Positions 6,864 to 14,334 of a stretch of DNA of 33,093 bases are shown here, in pieces; the first letter of the stretch is position 1; each line of letters begins with the position of its first letter. This stretch comes from a virus. The notes beneath the pieces were generated by a model. The model searched no databases. It saw only the letters and a program-made list of their open reading frames with translations, and had not been told where the DNA came from. The translations under genes and the position numbers were made by a program. The stretch covers positions 1-33,093 of the IMG/VR virus record IMGVR_UViG_3300035698_013703; one strand, written 5' to 3'.

Positions 6864-7372
6864 GACATCATTGTTATAGCATCAGAAACAACAAACATGT
6901 CATCTTCAACATTGTCGTCCATTCCTGGTTCAATAAACATACGCTCAATCACTCCGTTATCTACAACCATACTGTAACGCCAGCTTCTAAAACCAAATCC
7001 TAAGTTATCTTTCTTTACTAGGAATCCCATTTTGCGAGCAAACTCACCACCACCATCAGGCAGTGGTTTTACTGTGTTATTTACTTCCAAGTGAGTAAAC
7101 CATGCGTTCATTGTAAATGTGTCGTTTACACTAGTACAATATACTTCTTCAATTCCATGAGATTTAATTTCTTCATAATTTGCAATATATCCCGGTACGT
7201 GCGTGCTTGAACAAGTAGGTGACCATGCACCTGGTAGACCGATTAGAACTACGCGCTTGTCGGCAAATATTGAACCGGTGGTTAAATCTTTCCATGCAAA
7301 TCCAGGAGATTCGTTAATTTCTTCACGTACTTTGAATGTAACTGGTGGGATTGTTATATTATATGCTGTCAT
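6839..7372 (-). CDS. Peroxiredoxin (Prx5/AhpC-TSA type)
   Basis: A 177-residue thioredoxin-fold peroxidase. The Prx5 active-site block is LPGAWSPTCSSTHVPGY with the peroxidatic cysteine C54; the VEDxF-like region and the FRSWRYSMVVD arginine strand are also present. It reduces hydroperoxides using a thiol partner. It is the last gene of the HSP20-ClpS-peroxiredoxin cassette and starts in a TAATG overlap with ClpS. Likely role: protecting the infected cell or the tyrosyl radical of ribonucleotide reductase from peroxide (inference). Confidence 0.85.
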   Translation of the reverse strand: MTAYNITIPPVTFKVREEINESPGFAWKDLTTGSIFADKRVVLIGLPGAWSPTCSSTHVPGYIANYEEIKSHGIEEVYCTSVNDTFTMNAWFTHLEVNNTVKPLPDGGGEFARKMGFLVKKDNLGFGFRSWRYSMVVDNGVIERMFIEPGMDDNVEDDMFVVSDAITMMSYLQSKTA

Positions 7373-7665
7373 TACATTTTCTCTACAATAACTTCAAGAG
7401 GCCAACCAGCTCGACGAATCATAAGTTCAGATTCTATGTGTTTTTGTTCTGCAATTTCCGAAGAATAAGATCCTGCTATTCCTCTGCCATTATTATGAAC
7501 ATCCATTGTAACGTTTGTTGCGCCGCTGGCATTTTTATTGAAAATTGTAATAAGTAAATCCACTACAAATTCCATTGGAGTGACTTCATCATTTAAAAAT
7601 ATTACATTGTACCTTCCTGGATAAGAAAGGTCTAATTTACTTTCTACTTCTTCTTTAGCCGCCAT
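7372..7665 (-). CDS. clpS: ClpS adaptor homologue
   Basis: A 97-residue protein matching ClpS along its length: YNVIFLNDEVTPMEFVVDLL (19-38), VHNNGRGIAGSY and a C-terminal PLEVIVEKM. N25 and D26 of the N-degron pocket, the gatekeeper M31 and H57 are kept; the second pocket acid is Glu (E27) instead of the usual Asp. ClpS delivers N-end-rule substrates to ClpAP. No ClpA or ClpP gene is visible here, although a ClpX gene lies 2 kb away, so it would act on host proteases or compete with the host ClpS. The gene lies eight bases downstream of HSP20. Confidence 0.88.
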   Translation of the reverse strand: MAAKEEVESKLDLSYPGRYNVIFLNDEVTPMEFVVDLLITIFNKNASGATNVTMDVHNNGRGIAGSYSSEIAEQKHIESELMIRRAGWPLEVIVEKM

Positions 7666-7672
7666 ACTTTAC

Positions 7673-8134
7673 CTATAATGCATTAATTTTAATTGATTTC
7701 GGCAGTGCTTCTTCAGGCACTACTCGATGTAATATTACTGTAAGAATACCATTCTTAAGATTAGCTTCACTTACTTCAACGTGTTCTGCTAACTTAAATG
7801 ATCGTGTAAACTTTCTTGCAGCAATTCCCTTGTGTAAATATTCAACTTCTTCACTGTCGTCACATAAAACAGTACTGTGTCCTGATACATCCATTGTGTT
7901 ATTTTCAACCTTAATATCAATATCATTGTCTGTAAATCCTGCAACTGCAAGCACGATACTATAAGTTTCAGTACCTGAATCGTTTTCTTTTCTAGTAATA
8001 TTGTATGGTGGATACCCAGATGCTGTATTTGTATTTCCTGGATAGTTGACTAAACTATCTACGAGGATGTCAAATCCAACAGTTGTTTTAAATAGCGGAC
8101 TTAATGATTCTGATGTGATACGAGCATGCTTCAT
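7673..8134 (-). CDS. HSP20/IbpA small heat-shock protein
   Basis: A 153-residue alpha-crystallin-domain protein. YPPYNITRKE, the central VLAVAGFTDNDIDIKVENN, GIAARKFTRSFKLAEHV and NGILTVILHRVVPEE follow the IbpA pattern closely. The ATG at 8134 is preferred over an in-frame ATG at 8182 because AAGGAG (the AGGAG core at 8140-8144) sits at ideal spacing. It holds unfolding proteins; T4-like marine phages often encode one. Both an early-type and a late-type promoter lie upstream. Confidence 0.9.
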   Translation of the reverse strand: MKHARITSESLSPLFKTTVGFDILVDSLVNYPGNTNTASGYPPYNITRKENDSGTETYSIVLAVAGFTDNDIDIKVENNTMDVSGHSTVLCDDSEEVEYLHKGIAARKFTRSFKLAEHVEVSEANLKNGILTVILHRVVPEEALPKSIKINAL

Positions 8135-8212
8135 GTAATCTCCTTTCGATAAGCAAGAATTTGTAACTAATGTTAATCCCATTTGGCAAATAACAAAATT
8201 TCGTTATGTAAT

Positions 8213-8221
8213 TATTTATCT
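8213..8221 (-). promoter_or_regulatory. Late promoter variant GATAAATAA
   Basis: Upstream of HSP20. The predicted late transcript would begin near 8208 with an ATAAC/GTTAT hairpin and have a roughly 70-nt leader. Confidence 0.55.
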
Positions 8222-8229
8222 GTTCAGCT

Positions 8230-8257
8230 ATTCTACACTAGAAATATTGAATGTCAA
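8230..8257 (-). promoter_or_regulatory. Early-type promoter for HSP20-ClpS-peroxiredoxin
   Basis: TTGACA (8252-8257), 16-base spacer ending GTG, TAGAAT (8230-8235). It lies just upstream of the late promoter and overlaps the end of the preceding gene. Confidence 0.65.
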
Positions 8258-8627
8258 TAGCACAATCAAAGGAGTAGCCAAGTTTGAACGTAGCCATGTC
8301 TGATCGTTCATTAAATTGTATAGTAATTTGATGGACGTGCTCCATCCGTTCTATATTGCGAGCAGTACGAATAGCAATCGTGTTAGAAATTCCTGACACT
8401 GATAACCACTTTGTTAAGCTTTCAAGTACAACTGATGCTGCTGATGGACCTTGAATTGTTTGACTGCTGCAATAATAAGCATCATCGTTTGCTATGGTAA
8501 TTAATGCACTATTTTGGTTTCGGGGTATCGACATCTTTGTTTTTTGTTTCCCTTTTTTTGCCCCAAATGGCGCTCCATCCATTCCTGTACTGTTTCGTGT
8601 TACCTTTATTATTGACAATCGTATCAC
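8238..8627 (-). CDS. Hypothetical protein, start uncertain
   Basis: Up to 129 residues if started at the GTG at 8627; ATG starts at 8582 and 8534 are equally possible and none has a strong ribosome-binding site. The conserved-looking core is ALITIANDDAYYCSSQ, then a helical LESLTKWLSVSG and a beta-rich end. I do not recognise the family. It follows the nucleotidyltransferase-cupin gene after about 15 bases and is the last gene of the ClpX operon. Confidence 0.6.
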   Translation of the reverse strand: MIRLSIIKVTRNSTGMDGAPFGAKKGKQKTKMSIPRNQNSALITIANDDAYYCSSQTIQGPSAASVVLESLTKWLSVSGISNTIAIRTARNIERMEHVHQITIQFNERSDMATFKLGYSFDCAIDIQYF

Positions 8628-8641
8628 CTGTTATGTCGTTT

Positions 8642-9445
8642 TTATTGGTCATTATAAAGTTCTAGCCTCTCAATGTCAGTTTCATCACATTCTGTTCCAT
8701 ACTGTATTTCTATAATATGACAAGGCTCATTTGATGTATTGTACGCTTGATGCCAATCACCTTGTAAGATAATTATTGGGTCGCATCCTGCTGTGAGTTC
8801 TGCAATTTCAAAATCATTTGGAGTAGTATCAGAGAATTTTAGGAAACATGATCCTTTGCTTACGTACCAAAGTTCATTTCTTTTAAAATGTCTTTGGTAA
8901 CTTATACCTTTACCTGGGTCAATTACTAGTTCTTTTATTTTAACTACGTTGTCTTGGAAAAGGTTTGAAAAGTTGCCCCAAATTCGTTCTTCTTTTGGAT
9001 ACTGGTGTTGCTTAAGTATCCAACTACTACTGTTAGATTTGTTATCGCCTCCGATGCCAAATATAAACTCTACACCTTCAATGTTCATTTCAGGAATATT
9101 CTCGCTGGTGCGATCACCACCGTTAGCAAAAACAATTTGTACATCTTTATTACTATCACTTCCTAGTTGTTTTTGCTTAACTTGCTCGATTACTTTACAT
9201 AATAAATCACAAGCAGTATTGTCGCCATCATCAAATGCCATTACTTCATCAACAGACTTTAAGTTATCAACTATCATACTGCGTTCATTAAACGGCATGA
9301 AGTAACTACCTTTTTTTCTCTCTAACCAATCATCTGAATTTACACCAACAATTAAGTAATCGCCTTTAGTTTTAGCATCATTTAAGAGTTTAATGTGACC
9401 AGAATGTATAGGATCAAACCCACCTGAGCAAACAATTATTCGCAT
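8642..9445 (-). CDS. Nucleotidyltransferase-cupin fusion
   Basis: A 267-residue two-domain protein. Residues 1-135 are a TagD/HldE-type nucleotidyltransferase with SGGFDPIHSGHIKLL (the HxGH motif at 14-17) and FANGGDRTSENIPE. Residues about 160-267 are a cupin of the phosphomannose isomerase type II style (ISYQRHFKRNELWYVSKG, then GDWHQ and CHIIEIQYG). The likely reaction is activation of a sugar or polyol phosphate with CTP or ATP, with the cupin as an isomerase or binding domain (inference). The start is one base from the bS21 stop, so the two are coupled. It is one of two nucleotidyltransferase-like proteins in the window. Confidence 0.82.
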   Translation of the reverse strand: MRIIVCSGGFDPIHSGHIKLLNDAKTKGDYLIVGVNSDDWLERKKGSYFMPFNERSMIVDNLKSVDEVMAFDDGDNTACDLLCKVIEQVKQKQLGSDSNKDVQIVFANGGDRTSENIPEMNIEGVEFIFGIGGDNKSNSSSWILKQHQYPKEERIWGNFSNLFQDNVVKIKELVIDPGKGISYQRHFKRNELWYVSKGSCFLKFSDTTPNDFEIAELTAGCDPIIILQGDWHQAYNTSNEPCHIIEIQYGTECDETDIERLELYNDQ

Positions 9446-9446
9446 T

Positions 9447-9845
9447 CTAACCTCTTAGTTGTGTAAGTTGTTTCTGTAATTCGGAATGGACTCTTCGTTT
9501 CTTTTTAGTTTTCATCCATTTTAGATTTGGTGTTGGAGCATCAACCCAAGTGTTATTAGCACGAGCCTTGTTAACATCCTTTTTCCATCGACTTTTAGCT
9601 GCATCCTTTTGTCGCTTTCTTTTTAAACTTGGCTTTTCATGATATTCATGCCTAGCGATATCTTTCTGGCGGTTATCACGCTCTAAAACTTTTTTTAGTT
9701 TACGCAGTGCTCCGTTTATGTCGTCATTCCATACAGTAATAGTCATCCCAGATAACATTTTGGACGGTGCAGTGTCATACTGTTTTCTTGGTTCTTTTTT
9801 ATTGTAGTCTTCTTTAGCACTTTTCTGCCAATTATTATTCTTCAT
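9447..9845 (-). CDS. Ribosomal protein bS21 homologue
   Basis: A 132-residue protein with a bS21 core at about residues 32-95: ITVWNDDINGALRKLKKVLE, then EYHEKPSLKRKRQKDAAKSRW, matching the FEKP-RKRAK pattern of bS21. Cellular bS21 is about 70 residues; this has a roughly 30-residue N-terminal extension and a basic C-terminal tail with NTWVDAPTPNLKWMKTKKKRR. The start at 9845 is chosen for GAGGA six bases upstream; it overlaps the ClpX stop by 11 bases. Phage bS21 proteins are known in marine phages and are thought to join host ribosomes and bias translation initiation. Confidence 0.85.
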   Translation of the reverse strand: MKNNNWQKSAKEDYNKKEPRKQYDTAPSKMLSGMTITVWNDDINGALRKLKKVLERDNRQKDIARHEYHEKPSLKRKRQKDAAKSRWKKDVNKARANNTWVDAPTPNLKWMKTKKKRRVHSELQKQLTQLRG

Positions 9846-11094
9846 TTGTTCCTCTAAAAAATTTGTAGTCATCGAGTGTGCGTGTTTTCCCGTCCTCGTA
9901 AACGGCTCTAGGTTTTTTGTTCTTACATGGATAGTTATCAAATATTATAGTCTTAACACCGGATTTGTGGAGATCAGGGGCATAATACATTACATAAAAT
10001 AATGATTTTTCGACAATAGTTTTTACTGCTCTGGCACCAAGTTTTATCTTTTTCGCTTGCTGTGCTACTTCCCTGTAGTATGCATCACTGAATTGTAATT
10101 CTATACCGTCAATTATCATTAACGCTTGCACTTGTGATGTGACATTATTTTTAATACTAGTTAACATCAATACAAGTTCATCCTCGGATAGCTCATCTAA
10201 TGTAGTTATTACAGGCAACCTGCCCACTAGTTCTGGAATAAGTCCAAATTTGATAATATCGTCTGGTTCTAAGTTTTTTAAATTAGTAAGGCTATTATCT
10301 TTTGTTTTTAATTTGCTATCAAACCCAATTGATGCTGTTTTATTACGTTTCGTGATATATTTTTCTATCCCAACAAAGGCACCACCAACAATAAAAAGTA
10401 TTTGTGACGTGTCAAACTCTACAAAATCTTCACTATACTTTTTGCTTGACGCTAGCTTGATTTTAGTAACCGTTCCTTCTATTAAACGCAATAATGCTTG
10501 TTGCACCCCTTCACCACTAACGTCCCTTGACGAAGATGCATCTTCACTTTTTCTTGTTTTCTTGTCAATTTCATCTATGTAAATAATACCACGCTGTGCT
10601 AATTCAATGTCTTGTCCAGCAACATTAATTAGTCGTTCTAATATACTTTCTACATCATCACCTACATATCCTGCTTCAGTGAGCGTGGTGGCATCTGCTA
10701 TTGCAAAAGGAACATCAAGTATATTTGCTAAGGATTTAGCTATTAATGTTTTACCGCTGCCCGTTGGTCCAACCATTAATATATTACTTTTTTCAATAGT
10801 TACTGCTGATTTATTATATATTCTTTTATAATGATTGTAGGCACACGTACTTAGAATTGCTTTAGTTTCTTCTTGTCCTATAATATATGCATCAAGATAC
10901 TTGTGTATTTCTGACGGTGTTGGTATACTTTTTTTATTTTTTAACAATAAAGGAGGATTCTTATCATCTAAAATATCATAACAGGACGTAATGCATTCAT
11001 CGCATATATACACGCTTGGTCCTGCTATTAACTTTGCAACATCATCTCTATTCTTACCGCAAAAACTACAATTTAAAAATTTTTCTTCAGTCAT
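9835..11094 (-). CDS. clpX: ClpX ATPase
   Basis: A 419-residue protein of full ClpX length. Zinc-binding domain C9, C12, C31, C34; Walker A GPTGSGKT (109-116); pore loop GYVG (142-145); Walker B IIYIDE (170-175); sensor-2 GAR (353-355). The IGF tripeptide that docks to ClpP is intact at 256-258, so it should be able to use a host ClpP. No ClpP gene is in the window. It overlaps the membrane-protein stop as ATGA and the bS21 start. Expected role: redirecting host ClpP to phage-chosen substrates or remodelling complexes (inference). Confidence 0.93.
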   Translation of the reverse strand: MTEEKFLNCSFCGKNRDDVAKLIAGPSVYICDECITSCYDILDDKNPPLLLKNKKSIPTPSEIHKYLDAYIIGQEETKAILSTCAYNHYKRIYNKSAVTIEKSNILMVGPTGSGKTLIAKSLANILDVPFAIADATTLTEAGYVGDDVESILERLINVAGQDIELAQRGIIYIDEIDKKTRKSEDASSSRDVSGEGVQQALLRLIEGTVTKIKLASSKKYSEDFVEFDTSQILFIVGGAFVGIEKYITKRNKTASIGFDSKLKTKDNSLTNLKNLEPDDIIKFGLIPELVGRLPVITTLDELSEDELVLMLTSIKNNVTSQVQALMIIDGIELQFSDAYYREVAQQAKKIKLGARAVKTIVEKSLFYVMYYAPDLHKSGVKTIIFDNYPCKNKKPRAVYEDGKTRTLDDYKFFRGTNEE

Positions 11095-12200
11095 TTTTTA
11101 CCTAAATACTTTTTCGTGTCTGTTTGGCTACCTACACCACTTTTAGGTATTGGGTTGGCCCAAAAACCTAACTTATCTTTAGCTGTTTTAACTATAGGTG
11201 CTACTTCTTCCACTGCTTCTATGACTGTCGGAAGCAATTCTTCATTCACTGTCTTTTTTTTTAAGTTCTTCTTTTCTTTTTCTTCTACTTTATTTATATC
11301 ATGATCGCATTTGGACGTATCCTTTAATGCGTCTTCTACCGTCATTACGCTTTGATTTTCGTTACCTGCTAGCCTAACTGGTTTAATTTTTGGCATAGGA
11401 GGAACTGGGCCAATTATGTCTGGTAAGACAGGTCCTTGTACTGGTTTGTTTCTTTCTTGTTTAAGAGTTTGATTGGCGGCTAGTAACATGCCTACTGCTA
11501 ATGGATCAAATACAAAAATTAAAATTATTATAATCCATCTAACTGCATCATCAAAGTGGCTTTTAGCTTCATCTTCACCGTATATTAGCTCGGCTATGTA
11601 TCTTAATGGACCAACTTCCGCTTCAATAACAAGTTGTGCTGACGAAAGGGTTGCTCTACTTTGTTGAAGTTGGAACATGGTAGCTCCTGCCGTTTCAATA
11701 TTTAAATTTAGCATTGTCCGTTCAGTTGCTTGGCTTTGCCTAACAGCAATGGCACCGTCGTCACCACGGACCCTGTCGTAATCCATGAGTACTTGTACAG
11801 TTTGGTCTAGCTGTCCTAATACCGTTTCATTATCAGTTATTATTCGCTGTGATCGAGCAATTTGATTGTCTAGTAGTTCAATTTGAAGGGAATTATTTCC
11901 TTTTCCAGCAGTTTGTTCAATGTGAGCTTTGCTTAAATAGCCAAAAATGCCCATACTAGTAATAAACATGAGAACTAAAACTGCAATTGTTAAGTAGGAT
12001 TTTAACAAGAATTTAGTTTCTCCCCAATTGCGGTATAGCCAACTAGTAGTTACTAATTTACCAATTTCTAATACTCCTGCCATAATAGCAATGGGTATCG
12101 CACTGGCGCTGAATATGGCCATTAATCCTGCAATGCTAAACCAGCCGGCTACACCGGCTATAAGCAATGATGTTATAAGTGTTATAATTCCTAAAAGCAT
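11091..12200 (-). CDS. Multi-pass membrane protein with long coiled middle
   Basis: A 369-residue protein. Likely membrane segments are at about 2-20, 24-48, 69-89 and 222-243. Residues 100-200 are polar and helical and probably lie outside the membrane between segments 3 and 4; the C-terminal 120 residues are Pro-, Lys- and Glu-rich. The family recurs in T4-like marine phages without a known job. The ATG at 12200 lies exactly four bases after GATAAATAC and has no Shine-Dalgarno, so it is a predicted leaderless gene. It leads the ClpX-bS21-nucleotidyltransferase operon. Confidence 0.8.
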   Translation of the reverse strand: MLLGIITLITSLLIAGVAGWFSIAGLMAIFSASAIPIAIMAGVLEIGKLVTTSWLYRNWGETKFLLKSYLTIAVLVLMFITSMGIFGYLSKAHIEQTAGKGNNSLQIELLDNQIARSQRIITDNETVLGQLDQTVQVLMDYDRVRGDDGAIAVRQSQATERTMLNLNIETAGATMFQLQQSRATLSSAQLVIEAEVGPLRYIAELIYGEDEAKSHFDDAVRWIIIILIFVFDPLAVGMLLAANQTLKQERNKPVQGPVLPDIIGPVPPMPKIKPVRLAGNENQSVMTVEDALKDTSKCDHDINKVEEKEKKNLKKKTVNEELLPTVIEAVEEVAPIVKTAKDKLGFWANPIPKSGVGSQTDTKKYLGKK

Positions 12201-12204
12201 ATAA

Positions 12205-12213
12205 GTATTTATC
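12205..12213 (-). promoter_or_regulatory. Late promoter GATAAATAC
   Basis: GATAAATAC with four bases (TTAT) before the ATG of the membrane protein; the predicted transcription start coincides with that ATG. Confidence 0.65.
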
Positions 12214-12228
12214 GTTACTTATTGTTTT

Positions 12229-12702
12229 TTACAAAGTAATTCCTTCGTAAATTGCACTATTTGCATCGTGCTCAAACACTTCTACACTTTTAACTCTTAC
12301 AGTGTCATTAAGTGCTGTTCCTGCGTGAATCCCATCAGCAACAATTTCAGCTATTTTATTATATGCCATTTCGGCAAATCGTTCACAGCCTACGCCATCA
12401 ACAATGCGTATGTCCATTGTATGTGGAGGCAAGTCTTCATACTGACCTCTATGCGGATCGTCATGTGCTATTAATGTAGTGTGATCAAACATGTATTCTA
12501 GCCATTCTTTAAACGGCTTTAATCCGCCAAAGTCCATAACCCAATTACGTTCATCTAGTGTATCACATTCAAATATTACTTTGACGCCTATACTGTAACC
12601 ATGCAATAAACTACAATGACTGTGTTTGCTCTTCCATTGCCTAAAACAACATGAGAGACCTCTATCATTACCATATTTTTTCGTACTATAAAACTTGCCC
12701 AT
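12229..12702 (-). CDS. QueD/6-pyruvoyl-tetrahydropterin synthase-like protein
   Basis: A 157-residue T-fold protein. KSKHSHCSLLHGYS (24-37), ERNWVMDFGGLKPF (51-64), DHTTLI and VEVFEHDANSA align with QueD. QueD makes 6-carboxy-tetrahydropterin on the way to 7-deazaguanine bases, which some phages put in DNA. The candidate catalytic Cys is C30. The usual zinc motif HGH reads H34-G-Y36, and the N-terminal zinc His region reads SCCFRQW, so the metal site differs from the classical enzyme. No other 7-deazaguanine genes are visible in the window. Confidence 0.82.
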   Translation of the reverse strand: MGKFYSTKKYGNDRGLSCCFRQWKSKHSHCSLLHGYSIGVKVIFECDTLDERNWVMDFGGLKPFKEWLEYMFDHTTLIAHDDPHRGQYEDLPPHTMDIRIVDGVGCERFAEMAYNKIAEIVADGIHAGTALNDTVRVKSVEVFEHDANSAIYEGITL

Positions 12703-12727
12703 TTGATTTCCTATTTTAATTGTTTTT

Positions 12728-12755
12728 ACTATAACTTTATTTATTCATATGTCAA
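12728..12755 (-). promoter_or_regulatory. Early-type promoter for the QueD-like gene
   Basis: TTGACA (12750-12755), 16-base spacer, TATAGT (12728-12733). Confidence 0.65.
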
Positions 12756-13279
12756 GACTTTGTTGGCAATTTACAGAAAGTATGCTCGCCAATATACGCA
12801 GTAACAGGGAATACGCGTCCCCAGACTGGGCTTGCTTTATTTGGATTATAATAATGTGTCGCTCCATTAGTAGGATCCAGTTCGAACCCAGCCATTACTT
12901 CTAGTGCAATTCCAATACTTATATTCCAAGCCGCCTTGTTTTTGGCTACATCGCTTTTGCCATCACACCACCAACTAAATTGGCATTTATGTTTTTTTGG
13001 AGTATAATTGCCTAACCAGTTAATGTAATACTTACCGTCATAAACTACACCACATACTGTATTGGGATAAGCATCATGCTTTACTCGATTTAATGTAACC
13101 TGTGCTACTGCAATTTGGCCCTCTCTAGACTCACCTCTTGCTTCATGGTAAATGTTTTGAGCCAAGCAAAATGCAGGAACGTCTGCATATACACCATTAC
13201 GCAAGTCTTCAACTGACGGGTTAATTAATGCTACAGTTAGTAATCCCTGCTTTAATAACTCTACTATTGACTCAATCAT
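12752..13279 (-). CDS. SleB-type cell wall hydrolase (candidate endolysin)
   Basis: A 175-residue protein with the Hydrolase_2/SleB core AFCLAQNIYHEARGESREGQ (probable catalytic E46 in HEARGE) followed by VTLNRVKHDAYPNTVCGVVY and a C-terminal GATHYYNPNKASPVWG. These enzymes cut peptidoglycan glycan strands. Residues 8-20 are hydrophobic but too weak to call a signal peptide. It is a candidate endolysin or virion-borne lysin. It lies about 20 bases downstream of an Lsm-like gene. Confidence 0.88.
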   Translation of the reverse strand: MIESIVELLKQGLLTVALINPSVEDLRNGVYADVPAFCLAQNIYHEARGESREGQIAVAQVTLNRVKHDAYPNTVCGVVYDGKYYINWLGNYTPKKHKCQFSWWCDGKSDVAKNKAAWNISIGIALEVMAGFELDPTNGATHYYNPNKASPVWGRVFPVTAYIGEHTFCKLPTKS

Positions 13280-13300
13280 TACTTAGTTCCTTAACATAAA

Positions 13301-13597
13301 TTAACGGTGTATAATAGTTGATGTTGGCTTGTTTATTTCGTTATACTGTGCAGCTACGTCATCGGCTGTGCGCATTTCTGCAATAATAGCAAATTTGTTT
13401 ATCGGCACAGTCACAGCAAGTGAACTCATCACCCAAGGTATTAGTCCCATACCATCTCCATTTGCAGCGATTACTAATGGCTTTGAAATTACAATAGCAG
13501 TGTCAGTTTCTCGTTCAAAACAAGCAATTACTTCTTCACCAGTTAACAATTTAAGTGTTACAACATCATCTTTCTTTAATGGTCCTACTACTAGCAT
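13301..13597 (-). CDS. Lsm/Hfq-like small protein 1
   Basis: A 98-residue protein whose first 75 residues have the five-strand spacing of an Sm fold (DVVTLKLLTGEEVIACFE, then IVISKPLVI, a variable loop with GLIPWVM, and VPINKFAIIAEM). The protein at 21650-21934 has the same layout, including ALIPYLF in the same loop, so the two appear paralogous. Similar proteins are common in T4-like marine phages. RNA binding is possible but not shown. A structured leader of about 200 nt precedes it. Confidence 0.6.
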   Translation of the reverse strand: MLVVGPLKKDDVVTLKLLTGEEVIACFERETDTAIVISKPLVIAANGDGMGLIPWVMSSLAVTVPINKFAIIAEMRTADDVAAQYNEINKPTSTIIHR

Positions 13598-13599
13598 AT

Positions 13600-13812
13600 T
13601 ATTTTCCTATAGAGTTGTTAAAATCTTCTAAAAATTGCCCATTTGGGCGTGGTTTTCGCGTCTTGTATTAAATATTAGCGTTGGACAGTAAAAAGTCCAC
13701 CAGTTAATAAATGCATCTTGCGTCCCTCTTAGTATACGCTATATAGTTCTAAAAGAACTGATACTAACTGTTCCAACAAACTTGTTGCTAGTAGACAATT
13801 AAGACACATTGA
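13600..13812 (-). ncRNA. Structured leader or small RNA upstream of the Lsm-like gene
   Basis: From a consensus promoter, about 200 nt of non-coding RNA precede the Lsm-like gene. On the transcript are TTAGTAT/ATACTAA (13761-13767 with 13729-13735) enclosing AGTTCT/AGAACT (13754-13759 with 13745-13750), a hairpin TGGAC/GTCCA (13695-13699 with 13682-13686), and GCCC-AAAT-GGGC (13637-13648) followed by AATTTTT. The last resembles a short intrinsic terminator or attenuator. The remaining non-coding bases up to 13926 hold only promoters. Confidence 0.5.
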
Positions 13813-13816
13813 TCGT

Positions 13817-13844
13817 ATTATACTACAGATTTAAACATTGTCAA
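13817..13844 (-). promoter_or_regulatory. Consensus sigma70 promoter of the leader RNA
   Basis: TTGACA (13839-13844), 16-base spacer, TATAAT (13817-13822). Both hexamers are perfect. Confidence 0.75.
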
Positions 13845-13892
13845 CACTATAACACTATAAAATAAAAACGATATATTTTTGTGTATTATTCT

Positions 13893-13901
13893 GATAAATA
13901 C
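13893..13901 (+). promoter_or_regulatory. Late promoter GATAAATAC
   Basis: It lies 25 bases upstream of the plus-strand hypothetical gene; the predicted leader is about 21 nt. Confidence 0.6.
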
Positions 13902-13926
13902 ATTTAACTACTTGGAACACGTTACT

Positions 13927-14334
13927 ATGAAACTTACAGATATAAGCAAATCCTATTATAAAGATTGCATTAGAGAAGCTGATAATCAGGTATCAGGTAA
14001 TAAGGATAAAAAGGACAACTTTGACCATAAGGGCTATAACAAATGGAAAAAGGATACACAGCAAGTTGATAAAAAGGAATACAACAAATGGCGAAAAGAC
14101 GCTGGGATCAAAGTTGAAGATTTTGACTTGGAAGAATCGCCATTGGTTGTTTCACATTCTAACGCGGTCCAACAAGCATTATCTAAAACACAAAAATGGT
14201 TGGAACAAGTAATGAATAGCAATCACGATATTGAAGATTTAAATCTACTGGGTGCTGTTGTTGGCTTCCATGTTGCTGCTAGAGGGAAAAATGGCAGAAT
14301 AGTGTTTGAAAGTACTGGAAATAAAGATGTTTAA
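13927..14334 (+). CDS. Hypothetical protein, lysine-rich N-terminal half
   Basis: A 135-residue protein. Residues 20-65 are highly charged with a repeated YNKW-KD element (GYNKWKKD and EYNKWRKD, about 16 residues apart). The C-terminal half (QQALSKTQKWLEQVM, then LLGAVVGFHVAARGKNG) looks folded. The ATG at 13927 is used because the longer frame starts upstream of the late promoter. First gene of the plus-strand late block. Function unknown. Confidence 0.7.
   Translation: MKLTDISKSYYKDCIREADNQVSGNKDKKDNFDHKGYNKWKKDTQQVDKKEYNKWRKDAGIKVEDFDLEESPLVVSHSNAVQQALSKTQKWLEQVMNSNHDIEDLNLLGAVVGFHVAARGKNGRIVFESTGNKDV

Noticed and set aside
13700-13735. GGGACGCAAG-like string on the leader RNA resembling part of the c-di-GMP-I riboswitch
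   Set aside because: The other conserved half (CACGCA...AGGGCAAACC) and the paired arms are absent, so the match is likely chance.
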